DNA of 64,000 nucleotides, taken from assembly GCA_937873155.1 (NCBI GenBank), contig CALMVZ010000008.1, positions 1-64,000 on the forward strand. The letters run 5' to 3'. Position 1 is the first letter of the stretch, and every line of letters starts with the position of its first letter. The position numbers and the translations under genes are program-made. The notes under the pieces are model-generated. The model saw only the letters and a program-made list of their open reading frames with translations. It had not been told where the DNA came from and ran no database searches. This DNA comes from an uncultured Bacteroidota bacterium. Its GTDB lineage: Bacteria > Bacteroidota > Bacteroidia > B-17B0 > Aurantibacillaceae. Shown here one piece after another: positions 16,779-26,989 of the stretch.

Positions 16779-16794
16779 AATACAATTGAATTTT

Positions 16795-18183
16795 TTAAAT
16801 ATGGATCACTTCCCCATATGCAGCCGCAGCAGCTTCCATAATGGCCTCGCTCATGGTAGGGTGAGGGTGGATGGTTTTAATGATCTCATGGCCTGTGGTC
16901 TCCAGTTTACGGATCGCAACAGCTTCAGCTATCATTTCAGTTACATTGGCACCAATGAAATGCGCGCCTAACAACTCACCGTATTTAGCATCAAAGATCA
17001 GTTTTACGAAACCATCAGCAGCACCGGCAGCTTTTGCTTTACCTGATGCCATGAAAGGGAATTTACCAACTTTTAGAGTATATCCCGCTTCTTTTGCTTT
17101 TTTCTCAGTGAAACCGACTGATGCTATTTCAGGCTGACAATAAGTACAACCCGGTACGTTGTTATAATCGATAGCTTCGACGTGCATGCCTTTTATTTTC
17201 TCAACACAAGTTATACCTTCCGCACTCGCTACGTGAGCTAATGCCTGTCCACCTACAACATCACCAATGGCATAATATCCCGCAACGTTAGTCGCATAGA
17301 ATTTATCAGTAAGGATTTTTCCTTTATCCGTTTTGATTCCTGTTTCTTCCAATCCGATTCCTTCGATATTAGAAGCGATACCAACTGCAGAAAGAACAAC
17401 TTCAGCATCGAGAACGATCTCACCAACTTTTGTTTTTACTTTCACTTTACAATCAGTTCCTTTTGTATCCACACTTTCAACAGATGCTTCTGTCATGATA
17501 TCGATACCAACTTTCTTGAATGATTTCTCTAATTGTTTTGATACTTCTTCATCTTCAACCGGAACAATGTTCGGCATGAATTCAACAATAGTAACTTTTG
17601 TTCCCATCGTCGCATAAAAATAAGCGAACTCAACACCAATAGCACCTGAACCAACAACGACCATTGTTTTTGGTTGCTTTGGTAAACTCATTGCTTCACG
17701 GTAACCGATGATCTTTTTACCATCCTGTGGTAAATTTGGTAACTGACGCGAACGTGCTCCTGTTGCGATGATAATATGTTTTCCATCGTAAGTCGTTACT
17801 TTTCCGTCGGCGCCTTTTACTTCAACTTTTTTTCCGGGCTTAACTTTCGCTGTGCCCATGATCACGTCAATTTTATTTTTCTTCATTAAAAACTGAATGC
17901 CTTTGCTCATGCCGTCAGCAACATCGCGGCTGCGTTTAATAACAGCATTAAAATCCGCTTTAATATTATCTGCACTGATGCCGTAATCTTTCGCGTGATT
18001 TAAATATTCGAATACCTGGGCGCTTTTTAATAAAGCTTTGGTTGGGATACAACCCCAGTTCAAACAGATCCCACCTAAATTTTCTTTTTCAATAATTGCG
18101 GTCTTAAAACCTAATTGAGAAGCACGGATGGCAGTCACATAACCGCCGGGACCACTTCCAATAACAATAACGTCGTAACTCAT
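16795..18183 (-). CDS. lpdA: Dihydrolipoyl dehydrogenase (E3)
   Basis: 462 residues, a full-length flavoprotein disulfide reductase. The N-terminal FAD motif is VIGSGPGGYVTAIRA. The redox-active disulfide lies in GGICLNWGCIPTK. The NAD motif is VVGSGAIGVEFAYF, the second FAD motif is YAIGDVVGGQALAH, and the dimer-interface catalytic pair is HPHPTMSE. It reoxidises lipoamide in pyruvate and 2-oxoglutarate dehydrogenase complexes or in glycine cleavage. No E1 or E2 genes are adjacent, as is usual for a shared E3. It has its own terminator. Confidence 0.97.
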   Translation of the reverse strand: MSYDVIVIGSGPGGYVTAIRASQLGFKTAIIEKENLGGICLNWGCIPTKALLKSAQVFEYLNHAKDYGISADNIKADFNAVIKRSRDVADGMSKGIQFLMKKNKIDVIMGTAKVKPGKKVEVKGADGKVTTYDGKHIIIATGARSRQLPNLPQDGKKIIGYREAMSLPKQPKTMVVVGSGAIGVEFAYFYATMGTKVTIVEFMPNIVPVEDEEVSKQLEKSFKKVGIDIMTEASVESVDTKGTDCKVKVKTKVGEIVLDAEVVLSAVGIASNIEGIGLEETGIKTDKGKILTDKFYATNVAGYYAIGDVVGGQALAHVASAEGITCVEKIKGMHVEAIDYNNVPGCTYCQPEIASVGFTEKKAKEAGYTLKVGKFPFMASGKAKAAGAADGFVKLIFDAKYGELLGAHFIGANVTEMIAEAVAIRKLETTGHEIIKTIHPHPTMSEAIMEAAAAAYGEVIHI

Positions 18184-18271
18184 AAATTTGAAATATAGAA
18201 TGCTAATTTAAGATTTAATATGAATCCAAGCTTGGAAACTACCTAATTAATTTAGGTTGAAATTCAAGCTA

Positions 18272-19348
18272 TTATAGGCTATATCTTGCCTCAGGAACCG
18301 CAGATAATTCGCAAAAGTCTTGTTTCAGGAATTTGTAGTAACCTGTAATGGCGATCATGGCGGCGTTATCTGTACAGAACTCGAAAGAAGGAATGAAAAC
18401 ATCCCATTTTTGTTTAATTCCGGTCTCTTTCAGTTGTTTTCTTAATTCGCTGTTAGCAGAAACTCCTCCTGCAATAGCAATGTGTTTTATGTTATGGATT
18501 TTAGAGGCTTCAATAACATTCTGTAAAAGAATATTTATTAAATGATGCTGATACGAAGCGCAAATGTCATTCAGATTCTTTTCAATGAATTTCGGATCTT
18601 CCTTCGTTCCGTTCTGAATAAAATAAAGAAATGCAGTCTTTATACCACTGAAACTATAATCAAGTCCCGGCACTTTTGACTTAGGGAATTGGAATTTTTT
18701 AGGATCACCCGATTGCGCATGTTTATCAATTAAAGGTCCGCCCGGATAAGGCAAGCCCAAAATTTTAGCAGCTTTATCAAAGGCTTCCCCCACAGCGTCA
18801 TCTTGTGTTTGTCCGATCAATTCAAAACTCAAATGATCGTTTACTTTTACGATTTGGGTGTGTCCGCCGCTAACAGTTAAACACAGGAATGGAAAATTGG
18901 GAGTTCGGATTTCGGAGTTCGTTGACCGTGTGCCTGATTTTTCCTCAGCCAACTCCGAACTCCGAACTCCGAACTGAATAAAATGCGCGAGGATGTGCGC
19001 ATGCATATGGTTCACTTCTATAAGCGGAATACTTAATGCAAGAGCTAAAGATTTGGCAAAACTGGTTCCTACCAGTAAGCTTCCCATTAAACCTGGCCCA
19101 CGTGTAAAAGCTATAGCTGAAATTTGTGATAAATTAACACCCGCTTTTTCCAATGCAGCATGTGCGGTTGGAACAATGTTTTTCTGATGGTCTCTGCTTG
19201 CTAATTCAGGAATTACCCCTCCGTATTGCTCATGAATGGTTTGATTCGCTGTAATATTTGCAAGCAGAACCTCATTCTCAAGAATAGCACATGAAGTATC
19301 GTCGCAGCTCGATTCTATTGCGAGGATGTAAACTTTTTCACTCTTCAT
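18272..19348 (-). CDS. tsaD: tRNA N6-threonylcarbamoyladenosine transferase TsaD
   Basis: 358 residues. An ASKHA-fold protein starting ILAIESSCDDTSCA, with metal ligands in NHMHAHILAH (about 112-121), SGGHTQI and the C-terminal CTDNAAMIA. TsaD transfers threonylcarbamoyl to A37 of ANN-decoding tRNAs and is nearly always essential. Between HILAHFI and FPFLCLTVSGGH, about 26 extra residues (about 125-150) are encoded by a heptamer palindrome; most homologs have a much shorter loop there. It is transcribed divergently from tamB. Confidence 0.96.
   Translation of the reverse strand: MKSEKVYILAIESSCDDTSCAILENEVLLANITANQTIHEQYGGVIPELASRDHQKNIVPTAHAALEKAGVNLSQISAIAFTRGPGLMGSLLVGTSFAKSLALALSIPLIEVNHMHAHILAHFIQFGVRSSELAEEKSGTRSTNSEIRTPNFPFLCLTVSGGHTQIVKVNDHLSFELIGQTQDDAVGEAFDKAAKILGLPYPGGPLIDKHAQSGDPKKFQFPKSKVPGLDYSFSGIKTAFLYFIQNGTKEDPKFIEKNLNDICASYQHHLINILLQNVIEASKIHNIKHIAIAGGVSANSELRKQLKETGIKQKWDVFIPSFEFCTDNAAMIAITGYYKFLKQDFCELSAVPEARYSL
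18897..18975. repeat. Heptamer palindrome, copy B (in frame in tsaD)
   Basis: The left arm is TTGGGAG, TTCGGAT, TTCGGAG, TTCG (18897-18921). The right arm (18949-18975), on the other strand, reads AG then three TTCGGAG units and TTGG. The 27-base centre is unrelated to that of copy A. It is translated as FGVRSSELAEEK ... NSEIRTPN, the same reading register as copy A. Confidence 0.88.
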
Positions 19349-19378
19349 GCGTCTAAATTTTATTAACTTTATAGGCTT

Positions 19379-22300
19379 ATGGCCATTGGGCGTAAAATTA
19401 CAAGAATATTGCTTAAAACATTCAAGTATCTGTTTGTTTTAGTGGTGCTTTTGTGTGTTTTCGCGGTTATTGCCATAAACTCTGAAAGCTTTCAAACCTG
19501 GCTGGCCCATAAAGCGGCTGCTTACTTATCGAAAGGTCTTGGAACTAGAGTAGAGATCGAAAAGGTGAACCTGCGTTTCATAAAAAGTGCCGATCTTGAA
19601 GGTGTGTTTATTGAAGGAAAGGACCATGATACGTTATTGTATAGTAAAGCAATTTCTGTAAAGCTCGAGAATTTCGATTACAATAAGCAAACACTTAAAA
19701 TTTCGGAAGTAAAATTAACCGGAACAAAAGCATTTCTTGTAAAACATAAAGACCAGGAAGATTTTAATTTTCAACATCTCGTTAATTATTTTTCTTCTGT
19801 CGATACCGTGAAAAGTTCTTCAAGCTGGAAGATCACTTATGGAAAACTGGTATTGGAGAATATAGATTTCGTCTATATCAATGAGAATAAAGATACTTCA
19901 GCCACTGAAAATATCAATTACAATAACATAAATCTTAAGGGTGTTTATGGTGAAGTTGATAAAGTTTCTATCGCTGATAAAAACATCTATGCTTCAGTAA
20001 CAGGATTAAAGTGTAAAGAACAATGTGGGTTAACATTAACGAATTTCAACGGAGATCTGAAAGTATCGCCAACTAAACTGGAATGTCTGAACCTTGACAT
20101 GAAGACAGCTAACAGTTCGGTAAAAGGAGGTTTTTCGTTCAGTTATTCAGATTGGGATTCTTATAACGATTTCATCAATAAAGTAATGATAAGAGCTTTG
20201 TTAATTGATACGACAAAGATAAACTTTAAGGATATCGCTTATTTTGTAAAGGAATTGAATGGAATTGACAACTTTGTTTATTTGACAGGGAATGTGAAAG
20301 GTTATGTGAATGACCTGAAAGGTGAAAGGATCAAATTATTATTCGGAGAGCACACAAAATTCTACGGTGATCTAGCATTAAAAGGTTTACCGGATATAAG
20401 ATCCACTTATTTGCATTTTGACGTTCATAATTTAAGTACGAGCAGAGCCGATCTTGAAAAGATCCCGAGTTATCCTTTCTCTGAAAAGAAACATTTGCAA
20501 TTGCCGGCAGATCTCTCAAAATTGGGTATTGTAAATTATAAAGGGAAATTCGATGGTTACACTAATGATTTTGCCTCTAAAGGAAGTTTTAATACAGCGC
20601 TAGGTTCTTTGTATACTGATGTTAAGATGAAGATCGATACGGCGACTGATGTGATCAGTTATAATGGAAAATTGGCGACAGACCATTTTAATTTAGGAAA
20701 ACTGGCCGGTCTCCCGAATCTTGGAGCGTTGTCTATCAATTCAACTATTAAGGGAAAAGGGATCACTCTAAAAGAAGTAGATGCTGAACTGAATGGTGTG
20801 ATCAGGAGCATCTCGTTTAAAAATTATGCTTATCAGAATATCACTCTAAATGGAAACGTAAAGAACAAGATCTTTAAAGGGAAGTTCGTGGTGAAAGATA
20901 ATAACGCAGATCTCGATTTTGACGGGAAGATCGACATGAGTCAAAAGATCCCGGAAATGGATTTCATCTCTACCATCAACAAATTAAACCTGAAACGTCT
21001 CGGTTTATTAGAAACAAAAACTGATGGAACGGTCTCGGCCCAACTCCTCATCAACCTGACAGGAAATAATATTGATGATGTTTCGGGGCTGATCAATATT
21101 GACAACATCATTTACAAAACAGAAGAAAAAGATTATAAAATAAGTACATTCAATCTCGAGTTAGAACAAAGCACGGTTCAGAAGGATATAAAGTTAACTT
21201 CTAATATCTTTAATTTTTCGATGAATGGCCCGTTCAAAATTTCAAATCTGGGACCTTCGTTCAATCATTTCCTTTATACTTATTATCCGGCGTTCTTTCC
21301 TGACAGTAAAAGTAAAACGGTTTATACTGATAATTTTAAGTACAAATTAACTATTAAGAAATTCAATACGGTGCGTGAACTTTTTGTAAAGGATCTGGCT
21401 GTTAGTCCGGGTTCAATCTTCGAAGGGGATTTTGATGCGACGAAGAATATTTTAAATCTTAATATGCAATCGGATTCCATCCGTTACAAAACACTTAAAT
21501 TCAATATAAATAAAATTGAATCTTATTCGCAGAACAATAAGATCAACCTTGTATTTAAATCAAATTACATCGATCTTACAGATAGTATCCGCTTGTATAA
21601 TTATTTCATGTATTTCGTTTCGAAGGATAAGAATACAAAGTATAATGCTGAATGGAATAATAAAACTACTCCGCAGAATGCAGGAAAAATAGCAGGTAAA
21701 GCTTTATTCGAAAATAGTTCGGCAATTTTAACTTTCGATAATATATTCCTGACTGCGCATGACAGTACATGGAAAATGGTTTCTGCCGACACCACAACAA
21801 TTGATTCTTCGGGCGTTGTAAGAGTAAAACCTCTTATCTTTGCTAATAATAATCAGGGACTTTCGATCTATGGAGGCCTTTCGAATAAACCGGGGGAGAA
21901 ATTAGCATTCGATATAAAGAATTTTGAATTAGGACAATTGAGTCCCTTTTTCGGAAGTTCATTAAAAATCGAAGGAACGCTTAACGGACAATTTGCGTTA
22001 CATAACACAATGAAGAATCTTGCTTTTAGCAGTGATCTCTCTTTCGAAAAACTGAAGTTAAATAATAAGAGCCTTGGTCATGGTGAATTGAAAGCGGAGT
22101 ATAATAACCATGATAAATACTTATACCTTGATGGATTTACTTCTATAGGGTTACCGGATATTACAGGTGAGCGGATAAAGAATATCGCATTTTCCGGTTA
22201 TTACTATCTAAATAAGAAAGAAGAAAGCCTGGATATAAATCTATCAGCGCAGCCTGCTAATCTTACTTTACTGAACCCATATCTGACGGGGATCCTTACT

Positions 22301-23869
22301 TTAAACACCGGACTTGTAACCGGAGAGGGTAAAATTACGGGTACACCTGAAAAGCCTATGATCAATGGAAAATTCAAGATCGTGAAATGTGACCTGAAAG
22401 TTGATTACCTGAATGTAACATATGGTTTGGCAGGAACGATAGAAGTGTATCCTGACCAGATCAGTTTCCAGGATATGAAATTGACAGATGACGTGAATAA
22501 AAAGAACTGGCCCGGAACTTTGAGCGGAAATATCTTTCACAACAATTTCAAGAACATGCAGATCGATTATGATATTAACTTTAACAATATGCTTGTCCTG
22601 AATAAAACAAATGATGGTAAAGAACCATTCTATGGAAAAGCATATGCAACCGGGAGATTTGGTATCTATGGTTTCCTTAACAACATTGCAATGGAAATAA
22701 AGGCAAAAACTGAAAAAGGAACGGTTTTTACAATTCCGTTGGATGGTCCTGCTGAAGTTTCTGAGAATAGTTTTATAAGATTCGTAAAACGGGATACAAC
22801 AAAAAAGATAAATGAAGTGCATAAATCAGGATTTAAATTAGATATGACCGTGGAAGCCACACCTGAAGCCGAAGTTCAAATTGTATTGGATGCGAAAAGC
22901 GGGGACGTGATCAAAGCAAGAGGTAGAGGGAACATTGATCTTAGAATTAGTAACCTTGGTAAGTTTGATATGTTCGGTGAATATGTTTTAAATAGTGGTG
23001 AATATTTATTTACACTCGCAAATGCGATCACTAAAAAATTCGAGATCGAGAAAGGAAGTACTATTAATTGGAGCGGTAGTCCTTATGCTGCAGAAATTGA
23101 TATCACTGCTAACTACAAACAACGCGCATCTATTGCACCATTGTTCCCGTATGATACAACAGGAACATATAAACGTCGCTTGCCTGTAGATTGTAAATTG
23201 TTGATGCATGATAAATTAATGTCGCCGAATATTTCATTTGCTATTGATATGCCAACTTTAGATGAGAATACCTCTTCTAAAATTCAAAGTATTTTGAATG
23301 ATGAAACTGAATTGAACAGGCAGGTATTTTCATTGTTGTTGTTAAAGACTTTTTTGACCCCATTACAATATTCTCAGGGTGGCGGGATCTCTGCAGGTTC
23401 TGCCGTTGCGGCTAATAGCACGGAGATGTTATCAAACAGGGTGAGCGGTTGGTTAAGTGGTTTGACCAAGGAAGTGGATATTGGTGTGAATTACCGGCCG
23501 GGAAATGAAATGAGTAGTGACGAATTGGATATCGCCCTCTCGAAACAATTGTTGAATAACCGCTTGTCTATTGATGGGAATTTTGGTTTCAATAATAATC
23601 AAACAACAAGTACAACTGGTTTGATCGGTGATGTGAACCTCGAGTACAAACTAACTGAAGACGGACGTTATCGTGTGAGAGGATTCAACCGCACGAATGA
23701 TAATACACAATTGACCACGCAAGGAGGTCCGTACACGCAAGGTGTTGGTGTTTTCTATCGTGAAGAGTATGAAACATGGGCTGAATTATACAGACGTTAC
23801 ATTAAGAAAATCAAAAAGGAACCAAAACCGGAGATAAAACCTGAAACAGATCCTGCCGCTACACCTTAA
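19379..23869 (+). CDS. tamB: TamB/DUF490-family translocation and assembly protein
   Basis: 1496 residues. One N-terminal membrane helix (YLFVLVVLLCVFAVIAI) is followed by a very long beta-rich periplasmic region of repeating AsmA/TamB type and the conserved C-terminal TamB domain (about 1150-1450; NSGEYLFTLANAITKKFEIEKG, SPYAAEIDITANY). TamB-like proteins bridge the periplasm and are implicated in outer membrane protein assembly or lipid transport. Here the partner would be an Omp85 protein encoded elsewhere, although the beta-barrel gene downstream may be related. The start is 30 bases from the divergent tsaD start, so the promoters overlap. Confidence 0.9.
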   Translation: MAIGRKITRILLKTFKYLFVLVVLLCVFAVIAINSESFQTWLAHKAAAYLSKGLGTRVEIEKVNLRFIKSADLEGVFIEGKDHDTLLYSKAISVKLENFDYNKQTLKISEVKLTGTKAFLVKHKDQEDFNFQHLVNYFSSVDTVKSSSSWKITYGKLVLENIDFVYINENKDTSATENINYNNINLKGVYGEVDKVSIADKNIYASVTGLKCKEQCGLTLTNFNGDLKVSPTKLECLNLDMKTANSSVKGGFSFSYSDWDSYNDFINKVMIRALLIDTTKINFKDIAYFVKELNGIDNFVYLTGNVKGYVNDLKGERIKLLFGEHTKFYGDLALKGLPDIRSTYLHFDVHNLSTSRADLEKIPSYPFSEKKHLQLPADLSKLGIVNYKGKFDGYTNDFASKGSFNTALGSLYTDVKMKIDTATDVISYNGKLATDHFNLGKLAGLPNLGALSINSTIKGKGITLKEVDAELNGVIRSISFKNYAYQNITLNGNVKNKIFKGKFVVKDNNADLDFDGKIDMSQKIPEMDFISTINKLNLKRLGLLETKTDGTVSAQLLINLTGNNIDDVSGLINIDNIIYKTEEKDYKISTFNLELEQSTVQKDIKLTSNIFNFSMNGPFKISNLGPSFNHFLYTYYPAFFPDSKSKTVYTDNFKYKLTIKKFNTVRELFVKDLAVSPGSIFEGDFDATKNILNLNMQSDSIRYKTLKFNINKIESYSQNNKINLVFKSNYIDLTDSIRLYNYFMYFVSKDKNTKYNAEWNNKTTPQNAGKIAGKALFENSSAILTFDNIFLTAHDSTWKMVSADTTTIDSSGVVRVKPLIFANNNQGLSIYGGLSNKPGEKLAFDIKNFELGQLSPFFGSSLKIEGTLNGQFALHNTMKNLAFSSDLSFEKLKLNNKSLGHGELKAEYNNHDKYLYLDGFTSIGLPDITGERIKNIAFSGYYYLNKKEESLDINLSAQPANLTLLNPYLTGILTLNTGLVTGEGKITGTPEKPMINGKFKIVKCDLKVDYLNVTYGLAGTIEVYPDQISFQDMKLTDDVNKKNWPGTLSGNIFHNNFKNMQIDYDINFNNMLVLNKTNDGKEPFYGKAYATGRFGIYGFLNNIAMEIKAKTEKGTVFTIPLDGPAEVSENSFIRFVKRDTTKKINEVHKSGFKLDMTVEATPEAEVQIVLDAKSGDVIKARGRGNIDLRISNLGKFDMFGEYVLNSGEYLFTLANAITKKFEIEKGSTINWSGSPYAAEIDITANYKQRASIAPLFPYDTTGTYKRRLPVDCKLLMHDKLMSPNISFAIDMPTLDENTSSKIQSILNDETELNRQVFSLLLLKTFLTPLQYSQGGGISAGSAVAANSTEMLSNRVSGWLSGLTKEVDIGVNYRPGNEMSSDELDIALSKQLLNNRLSIDGNFGFNNNQTTSTTGLIGDVNLEYKLTEDGRYRVRGFNRTNDNTQLTTQGGPYTQGVGVFYREEYETWAELYRRYIKKIKKEPKPEIKPETDPAATP

Positions 23870-23916
23870 AAACCTATAATTGGTTTTAATAATTCGAAAT
23901 TGTACATTTACTATAC

Positions 23917-24618
23917 ATGAAAGTAAAGAGTTTCATAATCATCTTTGTGTTTATTTCTTGCTTTTCTTTTTCCCAGGAGAAGGTTAAGGATCCTTATAAA
24001 GGTTGGTATTTTGGTCCTGGTATTTCTTACAGTACAATTGATGGTTTTTATTCTAAAAAGCAAGGTTTTGATCCAACTTTTCGCAACAACCGAATTTCCT
24101 ACTCAATAGGTCTTGATGCTCTGTATACTTTTGGAAGGAAACATTCCTTGAGCTTTGGGATTAACTATCAGGAAGCACGATCTTCGTATAAATATTATTG
24201 GCCGGTGGATTCATTGTCGAATTCCGCTGAAATAAATACTACTTATAACAGATGGATCAGTAAAAAACTCATTTTTCCCGTTTCCATGAACTTTTGTTTA
24301 TTTAAGGGTAATGTTTCTCCGTATATAATAACAGGATTGATACCTTCAATTTCTTTGTCCGATAATCATCTTGAAAGAACCACATATGTTAATGGAGTAA
24401 AGAAAGAAAACCGTAATTATTATTCGCACCCGGAACTAAGTCTCGATTGGCAATTTGGTATTGGGATTGATGTGAACTTGACTAAGAGCAGATTCAGGGT
24501 ATTTGTATACGATAGTAGTCCAACCGGCCCTGTCTTGTATACCCTGTTAGTCGATGGGTTCTGGGGTTATTCAATTCACACTGGAATTTCTTACTACCTT
24601 AAAACTTCACACCGTTAA
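23917..24618 (+). CDS. Predicted outer membrane beta-barrel protein
   Basis: 233 residues. A signal peptide (FIIIFVFISCFSFSQ) is followed by alternating amphipathic strands (GWYFGPGISYS, SYSIGLDALYTFG, SLSFGINYQEA, LDWQFGIGIDVNL) ending in GISYYLK, typical of small PorT-like or OmpW-like barrels of Bacteroidota. No specific function is recognised. It follows tamB by 47 bases and may be expressed with it. The last 20 bases overlap the convergent hutI gene. Confidence 0.7.
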   Translation: MKVKSFIIIFVFISCFSFSQEKVKDPYKGWYFGPGISYSTIDGFYSKKQGFDPTFRNNRISYSIGLDALYTFGRKHSLSFGINYQEARSSYKYYWPVDSLSNSAEINTTYNRWISKKLIFPVSMNFCLFKGNVSPYIITGLIPSISLSDNHLERTTYVNGVKKENRNYYSHPELSLDWQFGIGIDVNLTKSRFRVFVYDSSPTGPVLYTLLVDGFWGYSIHTGISYYLKTSHR

Positions 24619-25846
24619 TTATAACCGTTTCAATTAAACTGCTGCCGAAAGCGTAGGGGATATAACCATAACTGGCAATTGGTTTTGTGATAAATACATT
24701 TCCTTTTTTTCCCGGTGTGATGCTCCCGACTTCGTTACTAAGTCCCATTGCATAAGCTGAATTTATTGTAACTGCATTAATAACTTCTTCGGGATTTAAT
24801 TTGTAATTGATACAGCCTAAACTCATCATGAAGTTCATATTGCCGCTCGGAGAGCTCCCGGGATTGTAATCACTCGCAAAAGCAACTGCTAAACCTGCAT
24901 CGATCATTTTTCTAGCAGGTGGCAACTGTAAATTCAAAAAGAAAGCCGCACCGGGTAAAATTGTGGGCATGGTGTCACTCTTCTTTAAAAGGGCAATGTC
25001 CTCATCAGAACAAAATTCCAAATGATCAACGCTAACAGCCTTGCATTCAACTGCGGTTTTAATTCCGTTACTATGACTCAATTGTTCAGCGTGTAATTTT
25101 GGTTTCAGTCCGTGTTTTATACCGGCTTCAAAAATTTGTTTTGTTTCTTCTGAAGTGAAATAGTTCTTCTCACAAAATGCATCAATATAATCAGCTAGTT
25201 TTTCGTTAGTGATCGCAGGGAGCATTTTGTTTATGATCAGGTCGATATATCCTTTCTTGTTATCCTTGAATTCAGCAGGGACAGCATGCGCCCCTAAAAA
25301 AGTAGCTTTAACCGGAATTAAATTCAATTCTTTGAAACGTTTGATAACACGTAGCATTTTTAATTCTGATTCAAGATCCAAGCCATATCCGCTTTTTATT
25401 TCGATCGAACCCGTTCCTTGCGAAATAACTTCACTGAATCTGGCAAAAGATTGTTCGAATAGATCATCTTCAGAGGTCTCACGTAATTTTTTAGCTGAAT
25501 TTAAAATTCCACCGCCGCGTTTAGCAATTTCTTCGTATGATAAACCGTTTATTCTGTCAACAAATTCACTTTCACGGTTACCTGCGTAAACAATATGTGT
25601 ATGACTGTCGGCATAACAGGGCATAACTATCTTACCTGTCGCATCAATCACTTTAAGGTCTTTCCAGTCTGTAATTCCCGGGAAATCCTGCATTTTTCCA
25701 AAGTCAGCAATTAAACCATTATCAATAGCTAACCATGCATCCTCAATACAAGGCAAAATTTTCATATCAGTACCCGAAACTTTAATAACATTTGTTTCGC
25801 GCACCTGTACAAGGGACTTTATATTCTTTATTAAGAGCTTGCTCAT
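24599..25846 (-). CDS. hutI: Imidazolonepropionase
   Basis: 415 residues of the amidohydrolase superfamily. Motifs: ADSHTHIVYAGNRE (metal His pair), GYGLD, LGAHAVP, KLHAEQLSH, DHLEFCSDED, and ASDYNPGSSPSGNMNF, which is diagnostic for HutI. It hydrolyses 4-imidazolone-5-propanoate to N-formimidoyl-L-glutamate in histidine breakdown. Other hut genes are not in the window. Length and motifs are normal. Confidence 0.96.
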   Translation of the reverse strand: MSKLLIKNIKSLVQVRETNVIKVSGTDMKILPCIEDAWLAIDNGLIADFGKMQDFPGITDWKDLKVIDATGKIVMPCYADSHTHIVYAGNRESEFVDRINGLSYEEIAKRGGGILNSAKKLRETSEDDLFEQSFARFSEVISQGTGSIEIKSGYGLDLESELKMLRVIKRFKELNLIPVKATFLGAHAVPAEFKDNKKGYIDLIINKMLPAITNEKLADYIDAFCEKNYFTSEETKQIFEAGIKHGLKPKLHAEQLSHSNGIKTAVECKAVSVDHLEFCSDEDIALLKKSDTMPTILPGAAFFLNLQLPPARKMIDAGLAVAFASDYNPGSSPSGNMNFMMSLGCINYKLNPEEVINAVTINSAYAMGLSNEVGSITPGKKGNVFITKPIASYGYIPYAFGSSLIETVIINGVKF

Positions 25847-25893
25847 AATCGATCATAAATGTAATAAATTCTTCATTCTTAACTCTAATTTCT

Positions 25894-25901
25894 TAAATTT
25901 G
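25894..25901 (+). promoter_or_regulatory. Putative -7 element for aroC
   Basis: TAAATTTG matches TAnnTTTG and ends 5 bases before the aroC ATG, so the transcript would be leaderless or nearly so. No good -33 TTTG is seen at the expected distance, so this is weak. Confidence 0.35.
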
Positions 25902-25906
25902 TCTCT

Positions 25907-26983
25907 ATGTCAGGCAATTCATTCGGACAAGTATTTAAACTAACAACCTTTGGCGAGAGTCATGGCGAAGCTATTGGCGGTATTATCGATGGTTGTCCTG
26001 CCGGATTGAATATTGATCTTGAATTTATCCAGAATGAATTAGACCGCCGTAAGCCGGGACAATCCCATATTACTACACAACGGAAAGAAAGCGATAAAGT
26101 TCAGTTCCTGTCAGGTGTTTTTGAAGGAAAGACGACAGGAACTCCAATTGGTTTTATCATTCCAAATGAAAATCAGAAAAGCAAGGATTATGATCATTTA
26201 AAAGAAGTTTACCGTCCGAGCCATGCTGACTTTACTTATGAGGCGAAATATGGCATCCGTGATCATAAAGGAGGAGGAAGAAGCAGTGCACGTGAAACAG
26301 CTTGCCGTATTGTTGGTGGCGCTATTGCTAAATTGATCTTAAAACAAAATAAAGTTTCAATTCAAGCTTATGTGAGTTGCGTGAAAGATGTTAAAGTGAA
26401 AGATCATTATTCAAAACTAGATCTTTCAAAAACCGAATCTAATATTATCCGTTGTCCGGATGAAGCGACTGCCAATAAAATGATTGCATTGATCGAAGAA
26501 ACAAGAAAAGCAGGCGATACAGTAGGTGGAATTATTTCCTGTGTGATAAAAGGAATACCTGTCGGATTAGGGGAACCGGTTTTTGATAAACTGCATGCTG
26601 ATCTTGGAAAAGCCATGTTAAGTATAAATGCTGTAAAAGGTTTTGAATACGGTGCAGGTTTTGATGCGGTGAAGTCGAACGGTTCTGAGCTGAATGATAT
26701 CTTCGAAGGTGGAAAGGAAATTTCTACTAAAACAAATAATAGCGGAGGCGTGCAGGGAGGAATCAGTAACGGACAAGATATTTATTTTAATGTAGCATTC
26801 AAACCCGTTGCAACTGTCATGCAAAAACAAAAGAGTGTGAATGCGAAAGGTGAAGAAGTTGATCTGGAAGCAAAGGGTAGACATGATCCTTGTGTTTTAC
26901 CGAGGGCTGTTCCTATTGTTGAGAGTATGGCGGCTTTGGTTTTAGCTGATCATTTATTACGTGCACGTTCTTCAAAACTGTGA
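25907..26983 (+). CDS. aroC: Chorismate synthase
   Basis: 358 residues with the three family signatures: [18 protein letters not shown] near the start, [19 protein letters not shown] at about 123-141, and [17 protein letters not shown] near the end. It converts 5-enolpyruvylshikimate 3-phosphate to chorismate with reduced FMN, the last shared step to aromatic amino acids. The next gene starts 6 bases after its stop, which implies an operon. Confidence 0.97.
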   Translation: MSGNSFGQVFKLTTFGESHGEAIGGIIDGCPAGLNIDLEFIQNELDRRKPGQSHITTQRKESDKVQFLSGVFEGKTTGTPIGFIIPNENQKSKDYDHLKEVYRPSHADFTYEAKYGIRDHKGGGRSSARETACRIVGGAIAKLILKQNKVSIQAYVSCVKDVKVKDHYSKLDLSKTESNIIRCPDEATANKMIALIEETRKAGDTVGGIISCVIKGIPVGLGEPVFDKLHADLGKAMLSINAVKGFEYGAGFDAVKSNGSELNDIFEGGKEISTKTNNSGGVQGGISNGQDIYFNVAFKPVATVMQKQKSVNAKGEEVDLEAKGRHDPCVLPRAVPIVESMAALVLADHLLRARSSKL

Positions 26984-26989
26984 TCTGCT

